A stretch of 64,000 bases of DNA. Source: Flavobacterium inviolabile. Its GTDB lineage: Bacteria; Bacteroidota; Bacteroidia; Flavobacteriales; Flavobacteriaceae. Numbering within the stretch: the stretch's first letter is position 1; the number at the start of each line of letters is the position of its first letter. The DNA is taken from positions 2,604,001 to 2,668,000 of the forward strand of contig NZ_CP058278.1 in NCBI RefSeq assembly GCF_013389455.1, in the 5' to 3' direction. Position numbers and translations under genes: made by a program. Positions 44,554 to 53,270 of this stretch are shown here, in pieces. Under the pieces are notes generated by a model. That model was not told the origin of the DNA. It saw nothing but the letters and a program-made list of their open reading frames with translations, and searched no databases.

Positions 44554-45297
44554 TTATTTTCCGGTGAGCGTTGAAAATTGTATAAATCGGTCGTTTTGAT
44601 TGTAACGCAGTTCTTTAGGAGAAACACCGGTTAGTTTTTTTACGGTTCGTATAAAATGCGGCTGGTCGAAAAAATCCTGTTCGGGAAACAGTTTACCTTT
44701 TTTGATATGGTCAAAGGAAGCCCTGAACCGGAGAATATTACAATAGGTTTTTAAAGAGATACCGTATTGTTTGTTAAAATAGCGGTTGATCTGCCGGCTG
44801 CTCCAATATACTTTTTCTGAAAATTCTTTTACCGATAGTGCTCCGTTTGAAGCAAACATCAGATCGAAAAGTTTTATTTTTCTTTCGTCAATATTTTCAG
44901 GTATACGTTCCTGTATTATATGGACTGCCTTTTGGCAAAAATGTTCAAAGCTGCTTAGATCACCGGCATTAAAATCCCAAAAGCCGGCTGGTAAACGGAT
45001 GGCGGTATCCAATAGGTCTGATACCGTTTGCTGTAGCAGATATTCTGCTGCAAGCGGCTTAAAGCTGATGGCAAAGGTGAGCGTTTGCGGCTCAATAGTG
45101 GCATAAGACGGTTGGGTTTCCAGCCCTAAAAGGGTGATATGGAACGGTTCGGTTGCCGATACTGAAAAAAACAAATCAATCCTGCCATCGGGCAATACAA
45201 TAACCTCTTTGTTTTCGTCCGAAGGATTGTGCAGCATCCAGAAACTTTCAACAAAGGCGGCAATTGACTGAGGCGGATTGATCAGTTTATAGTCCAC
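44554..45297 (-). CDS. AraC-family regulator
   Basis: A 247-residue regulator. The N-terminal half, with SIAAFVESFWMLHNPSDENKEVIVLPDGRIDLFF, resembles the DUF6597 sensing domain seen in many Bacteroidota AraC proteins. The C-terminal half has the AraC helix-turn-helix pair: ALSVKEFSEKVYWSSRQINRYFNKQYGISLKTY and FDQPHFIRTVKKLTGVSPKELRYN. It is encoded 4 bases after the MFS transporter and 29 before the monooxygenase, so it probably tunes this operon. Effector unknown. Confidence 0.9.
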   Translation of the reverse strand: MDYKLINPPQSIAAFVESFWMLHNPSDENKEVIVLPDGRIDLFFSVSATEPFHITLLGLETQPSYATIEPQTLTFAISFKPLAAEYLLQQTVSDLLDTAIRLPAGFWDFNAGDLSSFEHFCQKAVHIIQERIPENIDERKIKLFDLMFASNGALSVKEFSEKVYWSSRQINRYFNKQYGISLKTYCNILRFRASFDHIKKGKLFPEQDFFDQPHFIRTVKKLTGVSPKELRYNQNDRFIQFSTLTGK

Positions 45298-45301
45298 TCA
45301 T

Positions 45302-46528
45302 TTACTTTTTTAAAACTAATTTGTTTACCCTGTATACCATATAAATGGTGAATAGCATGATGGTTGAGGCTATCATGGCTAGTGTATCATAATGCTGTAA
45401 AGGGGTAAAATTGTCTTTTTGTACAATGATAACTCCTGCGAGCATGGCTCCGAAACCACCAGCCATTTGCTGTAATGACGCATTGATGCTCATAAAAGCT
45501 CCTCTGTCCTGTGCCTGTGGAATGGCCGAGGTGAGCGCAATGGACGGTACCATCCGGCTCATTATTGCCACCATCATCAATACATTCATTGTCAGGACCA
45601 GCCAAAATGGTGTTGCCGAAAAATGGGCATAAATATTAATGATTATGATAGCGCAGCTAGTAGCCGCAGCAAATAATTTGAATTTACTGATTTTATCACT
45701 CCATTTTCCGATAAAAGGCATTGAAATTAATGTAGCAATACCGGAAACCAGGAAAATAAGCGGTAATTGTTCTTGTGTTACTTTTAAATTGTTAATGGCA
45801 AATGCGCTGCCAAAAGGCATCATCATAAAGCCGCCAATGGATAGGAGGGCTGTTGACAGAAAACCGATTCTATAATTTTTTTTAGCTATTGTATGCAGCA
45901 AATGCTGGAAAGCGGTTTTATCTCTTTGCAATGAAAGGTGTTCGTTGATGGGTTTTAGTTTCAGGAACAGGGTAAGCGCAATAATACCCGCCATTACGGC
46001 TATCCATAAAAACGGAATATGCCAGCCCCATTTATTGGCGATGTATAAACCGATCGGGATACCCAAAACCTGGCTTGCGCCAAAGCCCATTTGAACAAAG
46101 CCCATTACTTTCCCGCGCTGCTGCAGGCTGAACAGGTCGGCTACTATTGCCATAGAAATAGAACCGATTACCCCACCGAATATTCCGGTGACAATCCGGG
46201 CAATTACCAGTAGCGGGAACGTTGGCGCTAATGCACAAAATAGGGTTCCTGTTGCAAAACCGATATAAAAAAATAACAGGAGTTTTTTACGGTCAAACCG
46301 GTCGGCAAAACCTGCTGTAAGAAGTCCGGAAATCCCGGCGCTAAAGGCATAGGCAGATACCGCCACACCAAATTGGGAAGGGCTGATGCTTAATGTTTTC
46401 ATCATAATATCTCCCAAAGGCGACATTACCATAAAATCCAGGACAACGGTAAATTGGGTGATGGCTAATAAGAAAACTACAAATTTCTGATAGCCGGTAA
46501 AGGGTATTGTTGGTGTCAGATCGTTCAT
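45302..46528 (-). CDS. Major facilitator superfamily transporter
   Basis: A 408-residue inner-membrane carrier with 12 predicted helices. MFS motif A is visible as GFADRFDRKKLLLF between helices 2 and 3, and its counterpart GKWSDKISKFKLF in the second half. The N-terminus (QKFVVFLLAITQFTVVLDFMVMSPLGDIM) and overall pattern fit the drug:H+ antiporter (DHA1) group. Gene order with TetR, AraC and a TetX-like enzyme points to efflux of a toxic compound; the substrate is unknown. Confidence 0.9.
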   Translation of the reverse strand: MNDLTPTIPFTGYQKFVVFLLAITQFTVVLDFMVMSPLGDIMMKTLSISPSQFGVAVSAYAFSAGISGLLTAGFADRFDRKKLLLFFYIGFATGTLFCALAPTFPLLVIARIVTGIFGGVIGSISMAIVADLFSLQQRGKVMGFVQMGFGASQVLGIPIGLYIANKWGWHIPFLWIAVMAGIIALTLFLKLKPINEHLSLQRDKTAFQHLLHTIAKKNYRIGFLSTALLSIGGFMMMPFGSAFAINNLKVTQEQLPLIFLVSGIATLISMPFIGKWSDKISKFKLFAAATSCAIIIINIYAHFSATPFWLVLTMNVLMMVAIMSRMVPSIALTSAIPQAQDRGAFMSINASLQQMAGGFGAMLAGVIIVQKDNFTPLQHYDTLAMIASTIMLFTIYMVYRVNKLVLKK

Positions 46529-46529
46529 T

Positions 46530-46751
46530 TTATATTAATTCTTTACACTCATAATGATGAACGTTAACAAGTGCTATTATCTGTGATACCGTTAACGTAT
46601 CGGTTACTATTCTTAAGACGCAATCAATATCATCCTGGTCAATGCTCCAGGCGGTTATGGCAATATGGGCGTTTAAAATTTTACGGATTTTGTGTTTGCT
46701 TTTTTTGGTTTTGATATTGGTCGCAAATATGAATATGTTTTGCAGTTTCAT
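46530..46751 (-). CDS. Small HMA-like protein lacking CxxC (paralogue of 23769-23981)
   Basis: A 73-residue protein, MKLQNIFIFATNIKTKKSKHKIRKIL and on, with the strand-helix-strand pattern of heavy-metal-associated domains but no CxxC. It aligns along its length with the 70-residue protein at 23769-23981, sharing TxxKTKK, KI, AIxx(F/W), D-x-D-D-x-D/LR and a final YxCxEL. It lies between tetR (10 bases) and the MFS gene (1 base), so translation is coupled to that operon. Function unknown. Confidence 0.72.
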   Translation of the reverse strand: MKLQNIFIFATNIKTKKSKHKIRKILNAHIAITAWSIDQDDIDCVLRIVTDTLTVSQIIALVNVHHYECKELI

Positions 46752-46761
46752 AACAATACTT

Positions 46762-47352
46762 TTATGGTGTTAGTGCTTTAATAACCAGTTCAAATGTTTC
46801 ATCGCGGATTTCATTGGTTAGTGTAAAAGGCATGCCGCCCATACTTTTACCCCTGTTGTGAAAGCGGAGCAATGAATATAGCGGTCCGTAGGCAATGCTC
46901 CAGAATACATCTTTTGAAACGGGTATCATTTGTTTTTTTGCTACAGCATTGGTAAAAAAATCAGTCATTATGGTTCTGAAATCCTTTACACTTTCCTGAA
47001 TGATATATTCGCCATAGGAGGAGTTTTGCAGTATTTCCAAACAACCCATTTCTGCCATGTGGTTTATCATGAAATCGGCTCTGTTTTCCCATTGCTTCCG
47101 GAGCCCGTCTACAAAGTGCATATCGGGTACGAATCCGTTCATCATGGCAGCGAAGAATTTTTGCCCGATTTCCACACCGATTTTTTTTATCAGATCGTCT
47201 TTGTCGGTATAGTAGATATACAGTGTTGCCACCGAAACATTACTTTCTTTAGCCAGACGATTCATACTAAAGCCTTCAATTCCTTTATCGGCAAGCATTT
47301 CTATAGCTTTTTGCTTTACCAGGTCTTCTTTATTAGTATCACGTGTTCGCAT
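46762..47352 (-). CDS. TetR/AcrR-family regulator of the MFS/TetX-like operon
   Basis: A 196-residue repressor with HTH KQKAIEMLADKGIEGFSMNRLAKESNVSVATLYIYYTDKDDLIKKI (residues 13-58). The C-terminal ligand domain is of the general AcrR type. It is first gene of a five-gene unit; a TAnnTTTG element (47373-47380) and an imperfect inverted repeat lie just upstream. Confidence 0.9.
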   Translation of the reverse strand: MRTRDTNKEDLVKQKAIEMLADKGIEGFSMNRLAKESNVSVATLYIYYTDKDDLIKKIGVEIGQKFFAAMMNGFVPDMHFVDGLRKQWENRADFMINHMAEMGCLEILQNSSYGEYIIQESVKDFRTIMTDFFTNAVAKKQMIPVSKDVFWSIAYGPLYSLLRFHNRGKSMGGMPFTLTNEIRDETFELVIKALTP

Positions 47353-47372
47353 AGTCTTTCATTTTATCGGAA

Positions 47373-47410
47373 CAAAAGTAATATTAATAAATGAATGTTC
47401 GCTTACTTAT
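47373..47410 (-). promoter_or_regulatory. Promoter -7 element and possible operator for the TetR/MFS operon
   Basis: Minus-strand TACTTTTG (47373-47380) matches TAnnTTTG exactly. Upstream, GAATGTTC within an imperfect dyad (47387-47410) overlaps the -33 region. The operator call is weak. Confidence 0.4.
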
Positions 47411-47524
47411 GGAAAATATTTTTTTAGTTTGGTAAAAATATTCTGAGAACACCTCGCAAATCCCATATCACCCCTCGTACTTCTAATTTCATAATTCACA
47501 CTTCTTACCTCATATATCCTATAT

Positions 47525-47557
47525 AAAAAAAGCGCTTCATTTTCGAAGCGCTTTTTT
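47525..47557 (-). terminator. Intrinsic terminator after the TlpA-like gene
   Basis: Arms AAAGCGCTTC and GAAGCGCTTT around ATTTTC, with A and T tracts outside. It overlaps or abuts the stop codon region of the minus-strand gene. Confidence 0.88.
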
Positions 47558-47558
47558 A

Positions 47559-48920
47559 TTAAATCCCTAAGGAACGAAACAGTTCAACCAGTTTCGGATC
47601 GGATGGGCGCGGAGCATCGGCCGTTACGATATTTCCTTTAGTGTCTACTAAAATAAATCTTGGAATACCTTCAATAGCATAATCTTTTACGAATTGAGAG
47701 TTCCAGTCGTTATCGGCAAACAGCTGAATACCGCCTAAACTTTTTTCATTCACTAAATTTTTCCATTTTTCATGGTCTTTTTTAGCATCAATGGAAAGGC
47801 TTACAAATTCAATGTTTTTACCGTGATATTGTTTTTCCACTTCCTGTAAAAAAGGGATTTCTTTACGACACGGTCCGCACCAGGTTGCCCATACATCGAT
47901 ATACACATATTTTCCGGCTAACTGGTCTAAGGATGTTTTTCCGCCTTTATGGTTCTCGTAGTTGAATTTCGGCGACGGTTTTCCAACGGTTAGTGTTTTG
48001 ATCTTATTAAACTTGGTCGTTAATTCATCTTTGAATTTCTGGTTAGTTGATAACGCCATTAATTCTTTATACAGGTTTTCGGCATCCGGATTTCCGGCTC
48101 CAACCTCATAACCTAAGTTTTGCAGTAAACTGTTTTTAATGCTCGGGCTCTTGATTTTTTTGATTTCCGGCAGGGCTACTTTTGAAGTATAATCGGCATC
48201 TTCACCTAACTGTTCCATTATTTTCCCACGGAATTTAGCCGCTACAATCTGTTTGTAAGGATTTGAAAACAAGAAATCTTCTTCGCTATCCAGATTTGTC
48301 TTTTCGTCAAAAAGAGGGAAGCCTGCCGATACTTTAAAATCTTCTTTTTTTGTATAATGCGCGTGGTAAGGAGCATAGTTGGCATTTAAAAGCTGCTCAA
48401 AATAATTGATGTTTTTTAGTTCGCTGGTTTTAAAAGCAGCATCACTGAACTTTGTTTTGTTGTATAACTCTAAAACCGTCTTTTTTAATTCGGAATTTTT
48501 GGTCAGGAATGTGTTTTCATCCTGGCTGTAAAAAGCTTGCGGATCGCCCAGTGCCTTGTTTACAATTTCATTCTTTTTAGCGATATACTGGTTTTCAACA
48601 CTGCCGTTTCCGGAAAAAGCCAGGGTAGTGGTGAAGTTCTTATCGTCGGCATTAATCGCCAGCTTGGTACCTTTGGCCAGGTATAAGGCAATACGGTTGT
48701 TTTTGGTGCCCAGAGTATAGGTACCGCTGTAGTCAATTGGAAAACTCTCCGAAAAAGATCCGTCGGGTTTTAAGGTGATTTCCTTTTCAAAGGCTTCCCC
48801 TCTGATTCTGATTTTGTTTTCATCAGCATTACTGATTTTACCCGATAAGGTAATGGTTTCTTTCGGACCGGCGAAAGAAGCAAAAACAATTACCAGTAGT
48901 AAATAAATTACTTTCTTCAT
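47559..48920 (-). CDS. TlpA-family thiol-disulfide oxidoreductase with DUF4369-type N-domain
   Basis: A 453-residue exported protein with a signal peptide (VIYLLLVIVFASFAG). Residues 20-120 form a beta-rich DUF4369-like domain (ITLSGKISNADENKIRIRGEAF), followed by a helical middle to about 310. A thioredoxin/TlpA domain comes last (PSPKFNYENHKGGKTSLDQLAGKYVYIDVWATWCGPCRKEIPFLQEVE). The redox motif is WCGPC, and the cis-proline region is IEGIPRFILVD. Such proteins act as periplasmic reductases in Bacteroidota; the client is unknown. It has its own promoter and terminator. Confidence 0.92.
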   Translation of the reverse strand: MKKVIYLLLVIVFASFAGPKETITLSGKISNADENKIRIRGEAFEKEITLKPDGSFSESFPIDYSGTYTLGTKNNRIALYLAKGTKLAINADDKNFTTTLAFSGNGSVENQYIAKKNEIVNKALGDPQAFYSQDENTFLTKNSELKKTVLELYNKTKFSDAAFKTSELKNINYFEQLLNANYAPYHAHYTKKEDFKVSAGFPLFDEKTNLDSEEDFLFSNPYKQIVAAKFRGKIMEQLGEDADYTSKVALPEIKKIKSPSIKNSLLQNLGYEVGAGNPDAENLYKELMALSTNQKFKDELTTKFNKIKTLTVGKPSPKFNYENHKGGKTSLDQLAGKYVYIDVWATWCGPCRKEIPFLQEVEKQYHGKNIEFVSLSIDAKKDHEKWKNLVNEKSLGGIQLFADNDWNSQFVKDYAIEGIPRFILVDTKGNIVTADAPRPSDPKLVELFRSLGI

Positions 48921-48957
48921 GTTAAACAGGTTTTTAGTTGTTTGAATTTTAGTTGCT

Positions 48958-48987
48958 CAAATATAAGAATTGTGATTAATAATTCAA
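48958..48987 (-). promoter_or_regulatory. Promoter of the TlpA-like gene
   Basis: Minus-strand TTG (48985-48987), exactly 19 bases, then TATATTTG (48958-48965): a full match to TTG-N19-TAnnTTTG, 37 bases before the ATG. Confidence 0.75.
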
Positions 48988-49065
48988 TTATACCAAATAC
49001 TAATAATATGTCTTGTTTTTTACCCGTAATTTGCGGAATTTTGAGGAATTAATTTATACAATAAA

Positions 49066-50574
49066 ATGGATACAGTACATTATATAAGCTCCGACGTGAT
49101 TTCATTGGAGTTACTACAAGAAATAATTACAGAGCATAAAACCCTAGCCTTATCGGAAGAAGCCCGTCTTAATATTGAAAAATGCAGAGCTTATTTGGAT
49201 AATAAAATGCAAACACACAACGAACCTATTTATGGAATTAATACCGGTTTCGGATCTTTGTGTGATGTAAAAATTTCGAATGAAAACTTATCCAGATTAC
49301 AGGAAAATTTAGTGAAATCGCATGCTTGTGGTACCGGTGATGAAGTACCGCATGAAATTGTGAAAATCATGTTGCTGTTAAAAATTAAGTCTTTGAGTTT
49401 CGGACATTCCGGAGTGCAGCTGCAAACGGTAGAAAGACTTATTGACTTTTATAACCACGATATTTTACCGGTTATTTATTCGCAGGGTTCTTTGGGCGCT
49501 TCCGGCGATCTGGCACCATTGGCACACTTGTCTTTACCGTTATTGGGAGAAGGTGAAGTATTTGCTGACGGCTTCCGCCAACCGGCGAAAAAGGTATTGG
49601 AAAAAATGGGTTGGGAGCCTATTGTTTTACAATCTAAAGAAGGGCTGGCATTATTGAACGGAACACAGTTTATGAGTGCTTACGGAAGCTATGTATTGCT
49701 GAAAGCAAGCAAATATTCCTATTTAGCCGATGTTATCGGAGCCATCTCGTTAGAAGGATTTGACGGAAGAATCGAACCGTTTAATGAACTGATCCATTTG
49801 GTTCGTCCGCACAAAGGGCAGATCAATACCGCAAAACGTTTCCAGGAATTACTGGAAGACAGCGAAATCATTGCACAGCCTAAAAAACATGTACAGGATC
49901 CGTATTCGTTCCGTTGTATTCCACAGGTGCACGGTGCTTCCAAGGATACTATCGACTATGTGAAAAAAGTATTTAAAACGGAAATCAACTCCGTTACCGA
50001 TAACCCGAATATTTTTATTGAAAGTGATGAGATCATCTCCGGAGGAAATTTCCACGGACAGCCTTTGGCTTTAGCCCTGGATTTCCTGGGAATAGCTTTG
50101 GCAGAACTGGGAAGTATTTCTGAAAGACGTACTTATCAGTTAATTTCCGGTTTGAGAGGATTACCGGCATTTTTAGTGAGCGACCCGGGATTAAATTCCG
50201 GATTCATGATTCCGCAATATACTGCGGCGAGTATTGTAAGCCAGAACAAGCAATATGCTACTCCGGCCAGTATTGACAGTATTGTTTCTTCAAACGGTCA
50301 GGAAGACCACGTGAGTATGGGAGCAAATGCAGCAACGAAAGCTTTAAAAATTATGGAAAATTTAGAGCGTATCCTTGCCATTGAATTGATGAATGCTTCC
50401 CAGGCAGTAGCATTCAGAAGACCTTTAAAATCAAGTGATTTTATCGAAATGTTCCTGAAATCCTACAGAGAAGAAGTGCCGCTTGTTCATGAAGACCGTA
50501 TCTTACATTATGACATTGAAAAATCGGTTGCTTTCTTAAACAGCTTCCAGATGGACGAAGTGGTTTTTGAATAA
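49066..50574 (+). CDS. hutH: Histidine ammonia-lyase
   Basis: A 502-residue enzyme that deaminates histidine to urocanate. The MIO prosthetic group arises from A145-S146-G147 in QGSLGASGDLAPLAHLSLPLLGEGE. Other family motifs are YGINTGFGSL, ALLNGTQFMSAYG, VQDPYSFRCIPQVHGA and SVTDNPNIF. The last part contains QEDHVSMGANAA. The rest of the hut pathway is not in the window. Some aromatic amino-acid lyases share this fold; HutH is favoured by length and these motifs. Monocistronic with a strong terminator. Confidence 0.94.
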   Translation: MDTVHYISSDVISLELLQEIITEHKTLALSEEARLNIEKCRAYLDNKMQTHNEPIYGINTGFGSLCDVKISNENLSRLQENLVKSHACGTGDEVPHEIVKIMLLLKIKSLSFGHSGVQLQTVERLIDFYNHDILPVIYSQGSLGASGDLAPLAHLSLPLLGEGEVFADGFRQPAKKVLEKMGWEPIVLQSKEGLALLNGTQFMSAYGSYVLLKASKYSYLADVIGAISLEGFDGRIEPFNELIHLVRPHKGQINTAKRFQELLEDSEIIAQPKKHVQDPYSFRCIPQVHGASKDTIDYVKKVFKTEINSVTDNPNIFIESDEIISGGNFHGQPLALALDFLGIALAELGSISERRTYQLISGLRGLPAFLVSDPGLNSGFMIPQYTAASIVSQNKQYATPASIDSIVSSNGQEDHVSMGANAATKALKIMENLERILAIELMNASQAVAFRRPLKSSDFIEMFLKSYREEVPLVHEDRILHYDIEKSVAFLNSFQMDEVVFE

Positions 50575-50591
50575 GCCAATAGCTGATAAAT

Positions 50592-50622
50592 GAAAAAGAC
50601 TTCCATTGGAAGTCTTTTTTTG
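50592..50622. terminator. Bidirectional terminator after hutH
   Basis: Arms AAAGACTTCC and GGAAGTCTTT around ATT, flanked by A and T tracts, between convergent genes. Confidence 0.88.
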
Positions 50623-50651
50623 TTTAAAAATGGTATAATTACCTAAATTTA

Positions 50652-51275
50652 TTAAATCCATTCTGCCGGAATAATAACCGCATCAGGGCAATTAAAATCT
50701 TTGATGACATCGAGGAATTTTTGGGTCACGCCAATTTCTCCATGGTCTGTAAAGTTGAAAATATCTGCATTTTCATAAGTATCAGCATATACCTGCAGAT
50801 TAATAGGATTTTCAGTGGTTTTCCGCATAATCAATTGAGATTTTTCTTCATTGTATTTGTTGAGCGTGAGATTACATCCTTCACAAATTCCTGTATAATC
50901 GCAGGCAATAGGAATGTTCCTGATTGCAGGAGATAAAATGGCTAAATAAACAAAATCGGGTATTGTTTTAATATCAAGGGCTGTATATTTAAATGGTACC
51001 TTTTTTACTTTCAGGGGAGCAAATCCTTTAATTCCTCCCAGCATAAGGGCTTCATATAGCTTTTGAGTAACCATCAGCAAACCGGAGGCACTTGCCCAAT
51101 CTTCTCCGTTGTATTTTTCAGCCTCCAATACCACTTTTGAATATTTGATTTCTTCTTTTAATGCTCTGTTGCATTTTTCGCATTTGGGCTGTTGTACTTT
51201 GATGCTCTTTTTGCTCAGGTTTCCAATCCAGCTTCTGCAATTGAGCGTGTATATTTGAGGTTTGTTATGTTTCAT
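50652..51275 (-). CDS. Double-CxxC protein, immunity-protein-like
   Basis: A 207-residue cytoplasmic protein with two cysteine pairs, C32-x-x-C35 (KCEKCNRAL) and C131-x-x-C134 (ICEGCNLTL). Between them lies NGEDWASASGLLMVTQKLYEALMLGGIKGFAPLKV. This layout is reminiscent of the Myxococcus double-CXXCG paralogue family, some of whose members act as immunity proteins. That link rests on memory of the motif pattern. It follows another immunity-like gene by 33 bases; no toxin gene is adjacent. Function unproven. Confidence 0.6.
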   Translation of the reverse strand: MKHNKPQIYTLNCRSWIGNLSKKSIKVQQPKCEKCNRALKEEIKYSKVVLEAEKYNGEDWASASGLLMVTQKLYEALMLGGIKGFAPLKVKKVPFKYTALDIKTIPDFVYLAILSPAIRNIPIACDYTGICEGCNLTLNKYNEEKSQLIMRKTTENPINLQVYADTYENADIFNFTDHGEIGVTQKFLDVIKDFNCPDAVIIPAEWI

Positions 51276-51308
51276 TTTTTATTGCTTGTTATGCTGTTGT
51301 TACAAAGG

Positions 51309-52136
51309 TTATTTCACTTTGGTTGTTTTGATAAATTCAAGTCCTGTAATTTTTTCATCAAGCAAGGTTTGGGCTAATCGTGCAGATATAAATTGTTCCC
51401 TGTTTAGCAGGTGACTTTTAAACTTAAAAATATCCAGTTCGTTGGGTTTAAGAACAATTATCTTTGATTGAATGTTTACTCTTTTTTTAAAATTGGTAAA
51501 AGTAACGCCTTCATTCAATTGGTCAGAAAGTAGCTGTATCTCCTCTGCTGAATGGAACGATTCGGGCATTATCGCTCTTGAAGCAAAATCAAAATATCCT
51601 TTGCCTTTATAAAAAACAGATTGTGGAAAATCTACGTATTCATCTGCATAATTTGCAAAATGCAGATATACATAATCTTCAGAAACTATTTTTTTGCTTT
51701 TTACGGCAATTTTGTATGGCTGATATTCACCAATGTTGAAATTTTTAAGTATTTCAAATAATCTTTTGCTTACAATCCAACCGCCGCCTTCAATTCCATT
51801 TACGACATCAGTTAGTTTGGCTTCGGAATATAATTTGACCGCTCCCAAATCTAATTCTGCCGGTGCAAAAGTGCCTTCTCTCATCATTCTGTTATACCTG
51901 TTCATCAACGGAACAAACGCATCATCTGCATCTGTTCTGTAATGTGCGTCAAACAGAGATTCTAAATTTACACTTTTAGAAATATCGTGATATTCTACTT
52001 GCCAGGCGTATTTTTTGCCAATTGGCATTTCCACTTTGATATATTTTTCTGAAAATTCGGTATCGAGGAAGAAACTTTCTTCTTCATTGTTCCATTGAAT
52101 GGCTATTTGATCTAAAATATGTACTGGTTTTTCCAT
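51309..52136 (-). CDS. Imm11/Imm43-like protein of unknown function
   Basis: A 275-residue cytoplasmic protein without signal peptide or membrane helix. Residues 115-160, containing VNGIEGGGWIVSKRLFEILKNFNIGEYQPYKIAV, resemble the core of DUF1629 (Imm11) and Imm43 immunity proteins of polymorphic toxin systems. The ends are not recognisable. It is co-directional with the double-CxxC gene just downstream and may share its transcript. No secreted toxin with an RHS or YD repeat architecture is visible in the window. The immunity role is inferred. Confidence 0.55.
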   Translation of the reverse strand: MEKPVHILDQIAIQWNNEEESFFLDTEFSEKYIKVEMPIGKKYAWQVEYHDISKSVNLESLFDAHYRTDADDAFVPLMNRYNRMMREGTFAPAELDLGAVKLYSEAKLTDVVNGIEGGGWIVSKRLFEILKNFNIGEYQPYKIAVKSKKIVSEDYVYLHFANYADEYVDFPQSVFYKGKGYFDFASRAIMPESFHSAEEIQLLSDQLNEGVTFTNFKKRVNIQSKIIVLKPNELDIFKFKSHLLNREQFISARLAQTLLDEKITGLEFIKTTKVK

Positions 52137-52254
52137 TGTTTATTTACCTTGGTTTCGCAGATTTGTAATCCACGATCGTAGCTACGGAATAATATGAAAA
52201 ACGATGCAGAAAACGGAATTACAGGAGTTTAATCCGATGTGTTTTTCTGGAAAT

Positions 52255-52620
52255 TTATTTTAAAAAATAGATACTGAGTAAGCCTAAAATTGCCGGAACA
52301 CTTTGTACATACAGTATCGATTTCTGTACGGTCATGGCGCCATAAAGCCCGGCTACCAGAACACAGCCTAAAAAGAAGGTTGCCACATGCATGCTCCATT
52401 GGACATCGCAAATCAATAACGACCAGATCAATCCGGCGGCTAAAAAGCCGTTATACAATCCCTGGTTTCCTGCCATCTGTTTTGTTTTTTCAAACATTTC
52501 GGCCGGTACGCTTTTGAATACTTTTTTTGCCCGGGTTGTCCAGGCAAACATTTCCAGCCATAAAATATAAAGGTGGAGTAAGGCTATAAATCCGATAATT
52601 ATTTTAGAAAGTAGTACCAT
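52255..52620 (-). CDS. DUF1304 membrane protein
   Basis: A 121-residue inner-membrane protein with four hydrophobic segments. The motifs LHLYILWLEMFAWTT and KQMAGNQGLYNGFLAAGLIW are the DUF1304 signature. Transport is often guessed for this family but not shown. It lies 56 bases downstream of the TMEM175-like gene on the same strand. Confidence 0.9.
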   Translation of the reverse strand: MVLLSKIIIGFIALLHLYILWLEMFAWTTRAKKVFKSVPAEMFEKTKQMAGNQGLYNGFLAAGLIWSLLICDVQWSMHVATFFLGCVLVAGLYGAMTVQKSILYVQSVPAILGLLSIYFLK

Positions 52621-52676
52621 GGAAATTTGTATTAATAGTGAAACGTTAGGTAATTTTCAAGGGGTTTGACAGTAAT

Positions 52677-53261
52677 TTAATCTTCTTTTTCGGCAACGAT
52701 CTTTTCAATCCGGTTGTCCGGAATGAGCCACATTATGGCAACCAGCACATAAAATCCGCCGGCAATTAAACCGTTAAAACTGGAGGCGATAATTCCCAGT
52801 ATGTAAAAAACAGGCGATAACTTTCCTTTTATATCTTTTCCGATAGCTTTGGATAAAACAGAATCCGGTCCGTGCTTTTTCAGGATCAAAGCCTGCAGTA
52901 TAAAATAGGCAACGGCACACATTAAAAGTATGACACCATACATGGTCATCGGAAAAGGAGCAAAGTGATTTTCACCAATCCATGCCGTTACAAACGGGAT
53001 CAGGGAAAGCCAGAACAGCAGGTGCAGGTTTGCCCAGAGAATCTCTCCGGATACCTGTTTTACCGTGTGCATCATGTGATGGTGGTTGTTCCAGTAAATC
53101 CCCACATAAATAAAACTCAGGATATAACTTAGAAAAACGGGTAAAATGGGTTTTAACGAATTGAAATCAACGCCATGCGGGACTTTGATCTCCAGAACCA
53201 TAATGGTGATGATGATGGCCAGTACGCCGTCGCTAAAAGCTTCCAGTCTGGTTTTATTCAT
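52677..53261 (-). CDS. TMEM175-family membrane protein (putative K+ channel)
   Basis: A 194-residue protein with about six hydrophobic segments. The first begins MNKTRLEAFSDGVLAIIITIMVLEIKVP, the FSDGVxAIxxTxxxLE motif that lines the pore in TMEM175 channels. Only one such repeat is visible, as in bacterial members that tetramerise. Potassium selectivity is inferred from family knowledge. It is encoded 9 bases after the DUF421 gene and completes a three-gene operon with the RimB-RimK fusion. Confidence 0.88.
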   Translation of the reverse strand: MNKTRLEAFSDGVLAIIITIMVLEIKVPHGVDFNSLKPILPVFLSYILSFIYVGIYWNNHHHMMHTVKQVSGEILWANLHLLFWLSLIPFVTAWIGENHFAPFPMTMYGVILLMCAVAYFILQALILKKHGPDSVLSKAIGKDIKGKLSPVFYILGIIASSFNGLIAGGFYVLVAIMWLIPDNRIEKIVAEKED

Positions 53262-53270
53262 ATATTGAAA

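Noticed and set aside
47440..47524. A small gene in the gap between the TetR and TlpA-like genes.
   Set aside because: The stretch is low-complexity pyrimidine- and AT-rich sequence with no plausible start and codon pattern.
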